Positions 20,578 through 31,892 of a stretch of 64,000 nucleotides of DNA are shown here, piece after piece. The notes beneath the pieces were generated by a model, which had not been told where the DNA came from, searched no databases, and was given only the letters and a program-made list of their open reading frames with translations. The translations under genes and the position numbers were made by a program. This DNA is from Metridium senile (Eukaryota > Cnidaria > Anthozoa > Actiniaria > Metridiidae), in NCBI GenBank assembly GCA_949775045.1, contig OX459104.1, positions 4,316,306 through 4,380,305 of the forward strand, read 5' to 3'. Position 1 is the stretch's first letter. Each line of letters opens with the position of its first letter.

Positions 20578-23500
20578 CTGTAGACAAATAGATAAATAAG
20601 TAAATGGATGGAGGGAGGGAGGGAGGGAGGGAGGGAGGGAGGGAGGGAGGGAGGGAGGGAGGGAGGGATGATACAATGAAACAATGAATGCATACATTAA
20701 TGAATAAATGAATGGATGGATGGATGGATGGAGGGAGGGAGGGAGGGAGGGAGGGAGGGAGGGATGATACAATGAAACAATGAATGCATACATTAATGAA
20801 TAAATGAATGGATGGATGGATGGATGGATGGATGGAGGGAGGGAGGGAGGGAGGGAGGGAGGGATGATACAATGAAACAATGAATGCATACATTAATGAA
20901 TAAATGAATGGATGGATGGATGGATGAATAAATAAATAAATAGATTAAAGGATGAACGAATGAATGAATAAATGAAAGAATAACTGAATACATGAATGAA
21001 TAAATGAAACAATAAATGAAACGAATCTGTGAATGGATAAACGAATGAATGGATAAACGAAATGATGAATGAATAAATAAATGAATGGATGAATAAATGA
21101 ATGAATGAATAAATGAATTGATGAGTGAATAAATAAATGAATGGATGAATAAATGAATGAATGAATAAATGAATGAATGAATAAATGAATTGATGAGTGA
21201 ATAAATAAATGAATGGATGAATAAATGAATGGGTACATGTAAATGAATGAATGAATGGATGAATTAATGAAACAATGAATGAATGGATACATGAATATAT
21301 CATGCACTATCGATTACATTAAACGAAAGCTTCACATGTATTGTAATATGTGCTTATCTGATGTTGCGTATTGCAAAAGGCTTCGTTCGATTTTGTTGAA
21401 TGGCAATGTTGAAGCCGTTTGCCACTCCTTTCAACTTGTTCAAACGTGTTGAATCGATGTTGAGTTAATGTTGAAAATGTCCGGGAAAATGGCTTCAACA
21501 TTGTCATTCAAAGCTATTCAACAAAATCGAATGGAAGTTGAAACAAATGTTGAAACCGTTTGCCCGGGCCTTAACGATCGCTACTTATGGCTACTTCAGC
21601 CACGCGGCTTACATGCAATAGCTGTTATTACAGTTATATGCAAATGATTTCAAACAATGGATTCAAATCGAGGCTTTCGGGCAAACCTATTGTTTTCGCC
21701 CGAAAGCCTCGACTTCAACCCATTGTTCAAAATCATTTGCATATAACTGTAATAACAGCTATTATGATCAAGCGTATGGATTATTCTTACCAACTGAAAC
21801 TGGGTCAGGAATTTCTTCCACCAGAGGAATTTCTTTAGAGTCGGGAAAACTGATAGACCATAATATGCATACATCATGACGTGGACAAAGGAATTAATTA
21901 ATGCACCAAAAAAAGCTGAAATCAAAACGAACATTCAGACATAATGCTCCATCAATAGTCCTTTTCACAGTTCCGTTCAGTGACCACGAATGATAGTTCC
22001 AAGTCGAGGTTCGCCTTGTTGCGCATGATAAATCATAGTTTTGCTATGCGCAATAACGCGAACTTCTACTTGGAACTATTTATAGAATCAAGGATGGCAC
22101 AGTTGGTTAGTGCGCGGCGTTCTGTGCAAGAGGTCCCGAATTCGATTCCCAGTGAACTCGCATCCTTGTTTCAACTTCTCTTCTTTCCGTGTAGCTTTAA
22201 GGACGGGGCCTATTAATTAAAAAGTAATGTCTTCTTCAAATAACTATGTGAGTTGTTTTAACCCTTTAGAGGGTTCTTCAAATCTGGCTAGAAAAGGTGG
22301 GGTCACCGGGCAGTTAAGAGAAATAATGAGCCTTAAATATGGCTGACGTCACGATTTTACTGGTATCGACAAATAAAAATGTTTTTCAAAGGATTTTCAT
22401 TGGAACATCTCTTTGATAGCGGTAAAGAATCAACAAGTAATTTTCTAATAGGAATATATATTTTTTAACGTATTTTCAAAAGTTAGTAGTGAAATATGAT
22501 TTTTTTAGCATCGCGATTTCTATTTTACGAGGTTCAGAAAATTCGAATTTTTGTCTATTTTCCATTCAAAAATCAGTTGCTTTTTCGAAATTTTACATCA
22601 AAACCATTGTTTAACATGTTTTTAATAATTGCAGTTGTAAAAAAATTGGGGTTACCGGGCGTTTTAAAAAGTTATCGCGTGGTAAACTTTGCCGCCGAAG
22701 ATCATTAAAAGACAATTTCTTTCCGGTCCCCTCCCTACTAAGTAAAGAAATTCGTCATCATAAGTGCATTGTGGGACTGTTTTTATAAAAAAAACCCTAC
22801 CGTCGCGTCTACCATCGTTAGATGGTTTTTTATTTGTATTTTGTCATCTTTTGAGGTAAGATAGCGCGTTAAAATGAAAATTATGTAGATGCGCAGTAGC
22901 CTGCGCAGTGCAAAATAGTAGGCCCCGTCCTTAATTAAATACCCGTAAAACGGAGCACTGATGGAGAGAGGGAAGTAAAATGAGCGCACCGTCGGCTCTC
23001 GTGAAGATCAGCTTCGGCTGAAGGGACTTCCGACGTAAAATACTATTCTTTACTTTACTTATTCGTGGTCACTGAACGGAACCGTGAAAAGGAATTATTA
23101 ACTATCCATAACTCGGTATAACTTTACTCATCTTTTGAGTAAATCAAATCATTTCATTTATCTATTCATCCATCCATTTATCCATTCATTCATCTATCCA
23201 TCCAAAAATTGAATAATTCATTCCCTTGGTTATTCATTTATCTAATCAACCATCCATTTATTCACCAATCAATCTATTCATTTTTTTCATCCATCCATCC
23301 ATTCAATCATTTCATTCAATCATTCCATCTATTCATCCATTAATTATTCATTCATTCAACCAATTCTCCATATCCATTCATCCATCTATTCCACCATCCA
23401 TTTATTTATTTATCCATTAATCCTTTATTCCTTCATTCAACCATCCCGTTATGCCATTCATTAATTGAACCATCCATTAATCCATTCACTTATTCAACCA

Positions 23501-25085
23501 TCCATTCATTTATCCATTCATCCATCCATCCAACCATTCATTCACTTATTCAACCATACATCCAACCAACCACTCATCCATTTATTCAACCATCCATCCA
23601 ACCATCCATTCATTTATTCAACCATCCAACCATTCATTCATTCAACCATCCATCCAACCAACCACTCATTCATTCATCCATTTATTCAACCATCTATTCA
23701 TTCATTCATCCATCCATCCAACCAACCATCCATTCATTCATTTATCCATCCAACCATTCATTCAACCATGATACGAACCATCCATCCATCCATTCATTCA
23801 ACCAACCAACCAACCACTCATTCATTCATCCATTTATTTATCCATTCATTCATCCATCCAACCAACCATCCATTCACATGATTCATCCATTTATTCAACC
23901 ATCCATCCATTCATCCATCCATTCAACCAACCACTCATTCACATGATTCATCCATTTATTCAACCATCCATCCATCCATCCATTCATCCATCCATTCGTT
24001 TATTCAATCATCCATTCATTCATTCATCCATCCATTTATCCATTCATCCCATTCACTCAACCTTGTTCCCAGGGCCCTCTCCCTTCGCTTTTGGGTAAAG
24101 CGAAGGGAGAGGGCCCTGGGAACGAGGTTAAGTTGCCCATTCACTTACATTGGCCTCCAGCCACCCATTTCATTCCAATCCACCACCACATCACCATGGT
24201 AGCGTGGTGGTAAACATGTAGAAACGATATCTGATTGTTCTTTTTCCTAAGAACAAAAAATATCTAGAAACAGAAAAGAAATGAAATTATAAGAAACAGG
24301 CTCCCATTTAAATCTGATTGGTTGATCTGTGTGTTTATAGCACACATCAGCAAAATTTGCATAAGTACAGATTTAAATGGGAACCTGTTAAGAATCTCAT
24401 GGTACGTATAGTGATCATATTTGTATGTATGTAATTTGTATTACTGTAGCCAACATATACACTTTACAGAACATGAAAGGTAAAATTGTGCTACTGCATG
24501 AGTGATTATTCAATCTTCAGATAGAGCGAAAACACTAGAACCATGAAACTGACTAAATAGTTACTAAATAAAAACTATTACTTATAGAAACTATTTCGTT
24601 TTTATTTCATGGTACGTTCTAGTGTTTTTGCTCTATTCAAAATAACAAAAAAAAATATGTTCAAATATATGTTGAAAGCTTTAGTGCTCCTCACACCCTT
24701 GTTCACTGGAGTTTCAGTGTCAAGCAAAACAGGTCAGAGAGTTACGTTGTAAAAGTGAAGGGAATTGATCAGGGGTAATGGGTACTTTAATGTCATGTGA
24801 GGAAGCTTGGTGCAGGAAAAGTAAAGACAGTTTTGTGGATGTATAGTGCGCATGCACTACTTACTGTATCAAGGAATTCAAACATCTTTGACACATAAAA
24901 CCACCAAAGCACAACAGCTATCTGTAATGATATGATTAATCATTACTACAAATATTATAATAAATGATGATGGTGATGGTGATGGTGATGATCGATGATG
25001 ATGGTGATGGTGATGATGATGGTAATGATGATGATGGTGGTGATGATGATGATGGTGATGATGATGATGGTGATGATGATGATGG

Positions 25086-25116
<31 letters not shown>

Positions 25117-25199
25117 GGGGGTGATGGTGATGGTGATGATGGTGGTGATGATGATGGTGATGATGATGGTGATGATGATGGTGGTGATGATGATGATGG

Positions 25200-25230
<31 letters not shown>

Positions 25231-28200
25231 GATAAGAGTGATAATGATCTATGATAATGGTGATGATGATGGTGATGTTGATGGTGATGATGTTAATGAT
25301 GGTGATAATGATGATTATAATGGTGCAAATGATGATGATGATCTATGATGATGGTTACAATGATGGGTTGATAATGATGACTGGTCATGTTGTAGACTGC
25401 GAACAGTCCCTTCTTTCCCTCCAGATTCTGAGGAAAACAAGAGAACAATGAGCATTTGAATAAAACACGGCCGAGTGGGGATTGGGAGTAGGGGGAAGGG
25501 GGAGGAGCAACAAGGCTTTTCCTCTCCCATCCCCGACTCGCCCCAATCCCCGCTCGCTCATTTTATTTAAGTTAGAATTTTCTGAGGGGAAAGTAGCGAC
25601 TGCTCGCTTTCTAGTCATGTTGATGGTAGTGCAGATGCTGGTGATGATATCAATGATAATTGTGATGATGATAATGATAATGATAATAATGATGATAATG
25701 ATGATGATAATGTTTGTAATGATAATAATGATGATAATGATGATGATAATGTTTGTAATGGTAATAATGATGATTATGATGATGATAATGTTTGTAATGG
25801 TAATAATGATGATAATGATGATGATAATGTTTGTAATGGTAATAATGATGATAATGATGATGATAATGTTTGTAATGGTAATAATGATGATAATGATGGT
25901 GATAATGTTTGTAATGATAATAATGATGATAATGATGATGATAATGTTTGTAATGGTAATAATGATGATAATGATGATGATAATGTTTGTAATGATAATA
26001 ATGATGATTATGATGATGATAATGTTTGTAATGATAATAATGATGATAATGATGATGATAATGTTTGTAATGGTAATAATGATGATAATGATGATGATAA
26101 TGTTTGTAATGATAATAATGATGATAATGATGATGATAATGTTTGTAATGGTAATAATGATGATAATGATGATGATAATGTTTGTAATGATAATAATGAT
26201 GATAATGATGATGATAATGTTTGTAATGATAATAATGATGATTATGATGATGATAATGTTTGTAATGATAATAATGATGATAATGATGATGATAATGTTT
26301 GTAATGGTAATAATGATGATAATGATGATGATAATGTTTGTAATGGTAATAATGATGATAATGATGATGATAATGTTTGTAATGGTAATAATGATGATAA
26401 TGATGATGATAATGTTTGTAATGGTAATAATGATGATAATGATGATGATAATGTTTGTGATGATAATACGTTTTTTAAATAATAATGGTAATGATTATAA
26501 TAATGATGACAATGACGCAGGATAGTATATAAACTCACTCTCAGTTCTTTAGGATCATCACTATACGTAACTTGCTGACATCTGTAGCTGTAGCCTGCAT
26601 CCATTGAAGCTAACAAAAGCTGAAATATAATATTAGACGTTTAATATATGAGCATAAACCACAGGGAGCCCAAGCTCTCTCACTTGTGATCTTTTACAGT
26701 AAATGTATGGAGTCGCGAGATATCCTTTCGCTGTGCCTTAAATATACAATAATAAAAACTTTTTTTTACGTAGATAGTTGTGTATAATTGTTTTCTAGTC
26801 TGTGACCGAGTTTTAGCTCAATTAGAGCGATTTTGGGGTATTTTCGTCAAAATCGCTCTAATTGAGCTAAAACTCTGTCACAGACTAGAAAACAATTATA
26901 CACAACTATCTACGTAAAAAAAAGTTTTTATTATTATATATTTGAGGCACAGTGAAAGGATATCTCGCGACTCCATACATTTACTGTAAAAGATCACAAG
27001 ACAGTGATGAGCTTGGGCTCCCTGTGCATAAACATGTCACAGTATCAGTAGTTTACAGCCAGAGTAGTATTAGTTATTTACATTGAATTAATTAATGTTC
27101 AATTTAAAGATTTAAAAATCTTTGACATCCAATTATCTATTTACTCCTTCATTCACTAATTCAAAACAAATAGAAAATACAGAATTCCAAATGAATGACT
27201 TTTATTGGCCTACCCTTTAGTCTATGCATAGTTACACGTAGCCCACCCCTGTACAATGCACAACAATTACCCCAAAATACCCCCAGTGTATTGCTTAATG
27301 TTTCATGGCCCACTCTTTTTTTCATGCTCAAAAATTATGGTCCACCCCACCTCCCCCACCCCACCTATACTTTATGACCAGTCCCTTATTTATCAATTGA
27401 TTCATTCACTCCTCAGTTCATTAATTTATTCAGTCCTATATTTATTCATTCCCACAATTATTTTCTCATTTTACACCCATTCATTAACTCTAATCTGTCA
27501 TTCATTTCTTTCATGCACATCTTTCTCTGTAAAATCATCATGATTTATAGGCAACCTTGTTCCCAGGGCCCTCTCTCTTTGCTTTTGGGTGGGGTGGGAA
27601 ATCAACAAATAATAAATAATCATTTCCCGCCCCACCCAAAAGCGAAGGGAGAGGGCCCTGGGAACGAGGTTGATGATTAGGGAGCAGTCACTAATTACTG
27701 GGGGAGGGTAAGTTTAGGGAGAGGGCTAAGAATTTTTGGGCTTTGGTTTGGGGAGGGCCAAACATTGGAGAGGGTCATAAGGACCGGTAAATTTAGGGGG
27801 GGGGGGGGGGGCCTAAGATTTTTTGGGTTTTGGTTTGGGGAGGGTCAAACATTGGAGAGGGTCATAAGGACCGGTAAATTTATGGGGGGGGGGGGGGGGG
27901 GGCTAAGATATTTTGGGCTTTGGTTTGGGGAGGGCCAAACATTGGAGAGGGTCATAAGGACCGGTAAATTTATGGGGGGGGGGGGGGGGGGGGGCTAAGA
28001 TATTTTGGGCTTTGTTTTGGGGAGGGCCAAACATTGGAGAGGGTCATAAGGACCGGTAAATTTAGAGGGGGGAGCTAAGATATTTTGGGCTTTGGTTTGG
28101 GGAGGGGCAAACATTGTAGAGGGTCATAAGGACCGGTAAATTTAGGGGGGGCTAAGATATTTTGGGCATTGGTTTGGGGAGGGGCACCAGCCCTCCCCCT

Positions 28201-29213
28201 CCCCCCTAGTAATTAATCACCGCTCCCTTATTAGTATTTTTTGCAAAGATTTACCTCCACCAAGATATACAGGTTGAGCAGTGTCATTGCTGCGTTGTAC
28301 ATAGCCATTGGCCACTGTAACGAATAGGGTTTTCTATTTTCCATTATCCTTGGGCCGATGATAACAATGGTAAGATACACAAGGACCATGAGGAGTGGGT
28401 GGTAAACATTCTCAATAAAAAGCCAGTGAGACGTTCTAGGATCTGAAATGTGCAAAGGAAAGCCATTTAAGTGCTGAAGAACACTTGATCAAACTCATTG
28501 CAACATTGTAGAATATTTATCAAAACAATAAAATATTTATCTAGATGTTAGTTTCACATTTATCATGATGAAAAACTAGCTGAGATGTGCTTTTTCAGTT
28601 TATGTGATACTTGCTTAGGGACGGACCATTTGATATTTGATGGGGGGGGGGGGGGGGGGGGGGGAGAAGGGCTTTTTTGTTGGTGCCCGATATTTTTTGG
28701 GGGGACACAGATGTTGCAAGATAGTACTCAATACTTTTTGTTCGTGCAGCAAAGGCTGCTCGATATTTTTTTTAGAGTTGAAAAGCTTGCTCGATATTTT
28801 TTTTCCGGATTCAGCCCCCCTCCCCATCAAATATCAAATGGTCCATCCCTTAGCAGTTAGGAGAGACCATTTGCACTATTGATTCAACATTATTATTATC
28901 ATTATCATCACCATCATCATCACTTTTCCATCATCATCATCATCATATTTATTTTCATCATCATCATCTGTATTTTCATCATCATCATCATCATCATCTG
29001 TATTTTCATCATCATTATTATCATCATCTGTATTTTCATCATCATCATCATCTGTATTTTCATCATCATTATTAACATCATCATCACCATCTGTATTTTC
29101 ATCATCATCATCATCATCTGTATTTTCATCATCATCATCATATATTACTCACCACTGTGATTGACAGCCCATTGATAGAATTCTTGGATTTCCTTCATCC
29201 ATGCAGCTGACAT
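20380..29213 (-). CDS. ELOVL: ELOVL very-long-chain fatty acid elongase, complete (exons joined in transcript order 29213-29153, 28442-28255, 26619-26539, 24921-24865, 24263-24149, 21915-21791, 20577-20380)
   Basis: Predicted 3-ketoacyl-CoA synthase of the ELO family. It condenses malonyl-CoA with a long-chain acyl-CoA, the rate-limiting elongation step, in the ER membrane. The seven exons give 274 residues, the normal length. All phases match. Signature motifs are FEFLDT (about 124-129), KKNNQ followed by the catalytic histidine box HVYHH (145-149), HVMMYAYYG (179-187) and a [12 protein letters not shown] segment. Hydrophobic segments fit a seven-pass protein. The C-terminus AKKEN is a dilysine (KKxx) ER-retrieval signal. 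[12 protein letters not shown] resembles the ELOVL4 branch of the ELOVL2/4/5 clade; substrate preference cannot be read. It is head to head with a paralogue at 33260-41654 that has the same exon phases. Introns are full of foldbacks and microsatellites. Confidence 0.95.
20600..21300. repeat. GGGA/GGAT/GAAT tetranucleotide array with an approximately 90-bp higher-order unit
   Basis: Three higher-order units share gatgatacaatgaaacaatg and tgcatacattaatgaataaa, each followed by ggat and ggga runs. The right part is gaat/aaat. It lies in ELOVL intron 6, directly behind exon 7's acceptor. Confidence 0.95.
21374..21573. mobile_element. interspersed foldback (family with 12755 and 42932)
   Basis: ttcgattttgttgaatggca and caaaatcgaatggaagttga arms; gcccgggcc end. 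Confidence 0.78.
21617..21764. mobile_element. foldback element, family member 2 (with 3989-4135)
   Basis: Near-identical arms aatagctgttattacagtta. Internal tcgaggctttcgggc in reverse order relative to copy 1. Confidence 0.9.
21791..21915 (-). CDS. ELOVL: minus ELOVL exon 6 (125 bases)
   Basis: Acceptor atttcag, donor GTTG/gtaaga. It encodes [19 protein letters not shown] and [12 protein letters not shown]. Phase 1-0. Both flanks abut transposon-like inverted repeats (21617-21764 and 21958-23095). Confidence 0.96.
21958..23095. mobile_element. TIR element, 1.1 kb, with internal SINE-like and inverted segments
   Basis: Ends ccttttcacagttccgttca and complement at 23060-23094. Inside are a hairpin (22000-22085), a tRNA-like segment (22090-22165) and an inverted pair ggacggggcctattaatta / complement (22201, 22913). 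A solitary end also occurs at 12648-12672. Confidence 0.75.
22090..22165 (+). mobile_element. tRNA-derived SINE head
   Basis: An A-box-like tggcacagttggttagtg and a B-box-like aattcgattcc are spaced as in a tRNA, but the cloverleaf is poor. Confidence 0.5.
23140..24056. repeat. ATTC/ATCC tetranucleotide array
   Basis: More than 900 bases of ccat/ttcat/caac tetramers. Open frames here are artefacts. Confidence 0.97.
24059..24128. mobile_element. short foldback AACCTTGTTCCCAGGGCCCTC
   Basis: Perfect 30-base arms. A longer relative is at 27550-27673, and a fragment at 2030-2100. It lies 20 bases from ELOVL exon 5. Confidence 0.9.
24149..24263 (-). CDS. ELOVL: minus ELOVL exon 5, histidine box (115 bases)
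   Basis: Acceptor tttctag, donor CAAT/gtaagt. It encodes [20 protein letters not shown] and then [22 protein letters not shown] is the catalytic histidine box. Phase 0-1, 115 bases as in the paralogue. It starts about 20 bases from a foldback at 24059-24128. Confidence 0.95.
24287..24390. mobile_element. foldback element
   Basis: Arms aacaggctcccatttaaatc and complement. Confidence 0.8.
24522..24642. mobile_element. foldback element
   Basis: Arms agagcgaaaacactagaacc and complement around ataaaaactatt. The region 24643-24864 before exon 4 shows nothing else. Confidence 0.8.
24865..24921 (-). CDS. ELOVL: minus ELOVL exon 4 (57 bases)
   Basis: Acceptor attacag, donor TACA/gtaagt. It encodes 19 residues, [17 protein letters not shown] after the first two, with the ELO motif KxxEFLDT. 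Phase 0-0, the same size as its counterpart at 36230-36286. It is too short to appear as an open frame; I found it by searching for the expected motif. Confidence 0.93.
24962..25345. repeat. GAT/GGT trinucleotide array
   Basis: (gatggt)- and (gat)-rich tract in ELOVL intron 3. It begins about 40 bases from exon 4. Confidence 0.97.
25396..25612. mobile_element. foldback element between two GAT arrays
   Basis: Outer arms gcgaacagtcccttctttcc / complement-like right end, inner cggccgagtggggattggg with a complementary gactcgccccaatcc. Confidence 0.65.
25660..26465. repeat. 36-bp minisatellite, about 22 units
   Basis: Unit gataatgtttgtaatggtaa plus taatgatgataatgatgat. Variants alternate ggtaat/gataat. 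It forms a 1-kb open frame only because 36 is a multiple of 3. Confidence 0.97.
26539..26619 (-). CDS. ELOVL: minus ELOVL exon 3 (81 bases)
   Basis: Acceptor tttcag, donor AGA/gtgagt. It encodes a lumenal/membrane segment ending [11 protein letters not shown], matching [11 protein letters not shown] of the paralogue. Phase 0-0. Confidence 0.9.
26660..27027. mobile_element. 368-bp near-perfect palindrome in minus ELOVL intron 2
   Basis: Arms of about 170 bases start at cacagggagcccaagctc and meet around attttggggtattttcgtc. No coding capacity. Ends share the CACAGGxAGCCCAA motif with other elements. Confidence 0.95.
27030..27550. other. ELOVL intron 2 sequence, degenerate ATTC-type tract
   Basis: From about 27380 a weak attcatt periodicity; nothing else recognised. 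Confidence 0.5.
27550..27673. mobile_element. foldback element (family with 24059)
   Basis: Same aaccttgttcccagggccct ends, extended by cgccccacccaaaagcgaag and a short AT-rich loop. Confidence 0.88.
27700..28200. repeat. about 95-bp tandem repeat with poly-G runs
   Basis: Five to six units with ttttgggctttggtttgggg, ggagagggtcataaggaccg and a variable G run (up to about 20). Confidence 0.95.
28255..28442 (-). CDS. ELOVL: minus ELOVL exon 2 (188 bases)
   Basis: Acceptor atttcag, donor GGAG/gtaaat. It encodes DPRTSHW, the first membrane segments and [14 protein letters not shown], a stretch conserved in the paralogue ([14 protein letters not shown]). Same length and phases as exon 2 of the plus-strand gene. 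Confidence 0.95.
28612..28857. mobile_element. TIR element with poly-G
   Basis: Ends tgcttagggacggaccattt and complement, enclosing duplicated gctcgatattttttt motifs. Confidence 0.8.
28880..29145. repeat. CAT trinucleotide array with CTGTATTTT units
   Basis: (atc)n with regular ctgtattttcatc interruptions. It ends immediately before the donor of minus ELOVL exon 1. Confidence 0.95.
29153..29213 (-). CDS. ELOVL: minus ELOVL exon 1 (coding start)
   Basis: ATG at 29213-29211 in context acaaaaATGTC. It encodes [20 protein letters not shown] and ends in phase 1 at donor AGTG/gtgagt. The likely splice acceptor tattctag just upstream (exon from 29240) means the 5' UTR begins in another exon. Confidence 0.85.
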
Positions 29214-29240
29214 TTTTGTAGTGGAAAAAAATAAGGACAG
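29214..29240 (-). other. 5' UTR part of minus ELOVL exon 1
   Basis: Short untranslated stretch between acceptor tattctag and the ATG. An upstream non-coding exon is expected, and a candidate donor lies at 31237. Confidence 0.5.
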
Positions 29241-29309
29241 CTAGAATACTAAAAGACAAAAACCTGAGAAAATAAGAGAAAAATATATCATAAATATTAG
29301 TACACTATG

Positions 29310-29575
29310 GCCAGTGATGGTAACGATGATGATCATAATGATAATTATGAAGATGGTGATCTTGGTGGTGATAATGATGATGGTAGTGATGATGATGATG
29401 ATGAAGATGGTGGTGATAATGATGGTGATGGTGATGATGATGATGATGATGATTAAGATGGTGGTCTTGGTGGTGATAATGTTGGTGGTGATGATAATCA
29501 TGATCATGAAGATGGTGGTCTTGGTGGTGATGATGATGATGATGATGACGGTAGTGATGATGATGAAGATGGTGG

Positions 29576-29607
<32 letters not shown>

Positions 29608-29629
29608 ATGAAGATGGTGGTCTTGGTGG

Positions 29630-29661
<32 letters not shown>

Positions 29662-30260
29662 ATGAAGATGGTGGTCTTGGTGGTGATGATGATGATGATG
29701 ATGATGATTATGAAAATGGTGGTCTTGGTGGTGATGATGGTGATGATGATGATGATGATGGTAGTGGTGATGATGATGATAAAGATGGTGGTGATAATTT
29801 TGGTGGTGATGATGATGATGATTATGAAGATGGTGGTCTTGGTGGTGATAATGATGATGATATAGTGATGATGATGATGGAGATTGTGGTCTTGGTGGTG
29901 GTTAAATTACCATGATGACGATGATGAAAGTGATGATAATAAAGATGAAGAAATTGTGATGAAGTTGGATACCATGGAGGCAATGCATGTTATGGTTATA
30001 ATTATTATTATGATCCTGGATGATAATGGTGATGATGGTAATGGGATGTTGCATAGTTACCATGTATAATGATTGTTAAGATAGTGATGATGATAATGAT
30101 GATGGAATTGTGATGAAGATGTATGATTGCCATGGCGGTGTATGATGGTTATGATGATGAAGAAGATGTTGCATGGTAATGGCAGTCGGAAGGTTATGAT
30201 GATGTTGATGATGATGATAATAGTGATGATGCTGATGGTAATAATAATGGTTTAATGATG
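29310..30260. repeat. GAT-rich array with GGTGGTCTTGGTGGTGAT unit
   Basis: About 950 bases of gat/ggt triplets upstream of the minus ELOVL start. Confidence 0.95.
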
Positions 30261-30340
30261 ACTTCTCTACAGAGTATCTTTACATTTATCATATAAAAGT
30301 ATAAAAATCATTAAATTTAGTTAAATTATAAAAGTTAGGG

Positions 30341-30614
30341 CATCCTCGGGAACCCAGGGGTATTCTTCTGTCGCTCGTTTCTCGCTTCCACAACATATAC
30401 CCCTGGGAACGTAGTCTGTTGGAGCTTGTTCCGGAAGTCAAAATTCAAACTTATTTAACGACTTTCTTTGAATGGTTATCTTGATTTTCATTGGGCGACC
30501 TAATAAGGTCGACCAATCAGGAAAGAGCTGAATTTTGACTTCCGGAACAAGCTCCAACAGACTACGTTGGAAGCGAGAAACGAGCGACAGAATACCCCTG
30601 GGTTCCCGAGGATG
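30341..30614. mobile_element. TIR element between the ELOVL genes
   Basis: Ends catcctcgggaacccagggg and complement; a second inverted block gcttgttccggaagtcaaaa. Confidence 0.9.
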
Positions 30615-31237
30615 AAGTTAGGATAGATAACTTATATGGCAAATGATATAATGATCATACCAATGTTGTGTCTGTTGTTAGAGAAGTTGAAAATTGTACA
30701 AAGGAAAAGCAAATAAATATTAGTAAAGCTAATTGTACAAATAAATACTTAAAATTAAATATCGCTTTCACATAAATTTTACACAATATCAAAACGTTTC
30801 AGCTTCGAAATTTTTTGAAAATAATTAAAATAGCCCAAACTTTTCATATAGCTCTGTTAGAAATAGTTTACAAAAAATTCATTAATAATAAATGGCTTTG
30901 CTTCAAAAGTTATGAATGGTAAACAAACGGAGTTACTGCAGCTGAATTTAAATATGTCAAAAATGCGACACCAAATTTATAACAATTAATCATTTTTGAA
31001 TAAAATGACTCATTTTTAAAGACTTACAAGTTTGCTGTTTGAAACAAAGTCGGTATTTTGCCGAAAGTCTATTCTGAAGCTTTAAAGTTCCAACATTTCA
31101 CATTCGAGCACATTGTCAAACAGCCACATGGCTATAAATTGATTCAGAATAGACTTTGATCCACACGCGTCAAAAAATGTTTCTAAAATCAATTGAACTT
31201 TGGATTGTAATGAATAATGGTTAAGATGATTATTTAC
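30615..31237. other. AT-rich spacer upstream of minus ELOVL
   Basis: No coding signal. A small inverted pair (aaagtctattctgaagc / gattcagaatagacttt) lies at 31063-31160. Confidence 0.5.
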
Positions 31238-31435
31238 CGTTCCTGAATCCCGGGGGGAATGCAGCAAGAAATTGTGCAATTGTGGCTGTCAAACGGTTCA
31301 AAGAACAAAAGTGTCGCATCGTACCACAGTCAACAGCCAATCAAAAGCCTTCGTTTGCAAACAACAGCTCGGGTTGCGTAATTGTCTTTCTTTCTTCGAT
31401 CTGATCGTCAAAGCGTCGGGATCTGCCACAATTAG
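31238..31435. promoter_or_regulatory. candidate bidirectional promoter with two divergent non-coding first exons
   Basis: Both ELOVL coding starts are preceded by splice acceptors, so each needs an upstream UTR exon. Between the genes, a minus-strand donor GAACG/gtaaat ends at 31238 and a plus-strand donor ATTAG/gtaagc ends at 31435, about 200 bases apart. The interval contains a CCAAT box (agccaatcaaa, about 31332) and is free of the repeats that surround it. No TATA box was seen. The assignment is inference. Confidence 0.45.
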
Positions 31436-31890
31436 GTAAGCAAAAAAACTCGCTTATTTGACCTCAATTTAAACTAGAAATGTCAAGGGAGATGATAAGA
31501 AGCTCATTTGCAAATTCTGTGATTTAGATCGCTGAAAAAAGCACATTTTCACTCGTTTTTAACCCACACAAGCGAGCTGTCAATTTTGCACGAGTTTCTA
31601 GTGTGGTGTGCATGCATTCTGCGCTTAAAGGTATTATTTTAAGCTGCAATATTCGCTTTTTTTCTGCATTTATAACCACTTCAACTCGAGCGGATATTTT
31701 GGCAGTGCTTTGGTGCACTTTTAGCCTCCCGCTGCTTTTAGTTTTGAGCGGACTTTACACTTTAAAGCTAACGAAAAAAATAACTGCTTTGACCTCTCCA
31801 GATCTTACGAAATCTGAACATTTGTTTAAGAAAACAATAGATCGTGAATACAATTCATGTTTTGCACCTTTCTTAATCCCCGCAAACAAA
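31436..31890. other. first intron of plus ELOVL, no recognised feature
   Basis: Single-copy sequence after the candidate UTR donor. No supportable gene. Confidence 0.4.
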
Positions 31891-31892
31891 AC

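Noticed and set aside
20380..21307. Minus-strand frames of Pro/Ser or His/Ile repeats
   Set aside because: GGGA/GAAT array; only the last 198 bases (20380-20577) are a true exon, entered by a splice acceptor.
22496..22708. 70-codon open frame inside the TIR element 21958-23095
   Set aside because: AT-rich, Phe-rich, no similarity to a transposase that I can name.
25482..26525. 347-codon Met/Ile-rich frame
   Set aside because: 36-bp minisatellite; the unit length being a multiple of 3 keeps the frame open.
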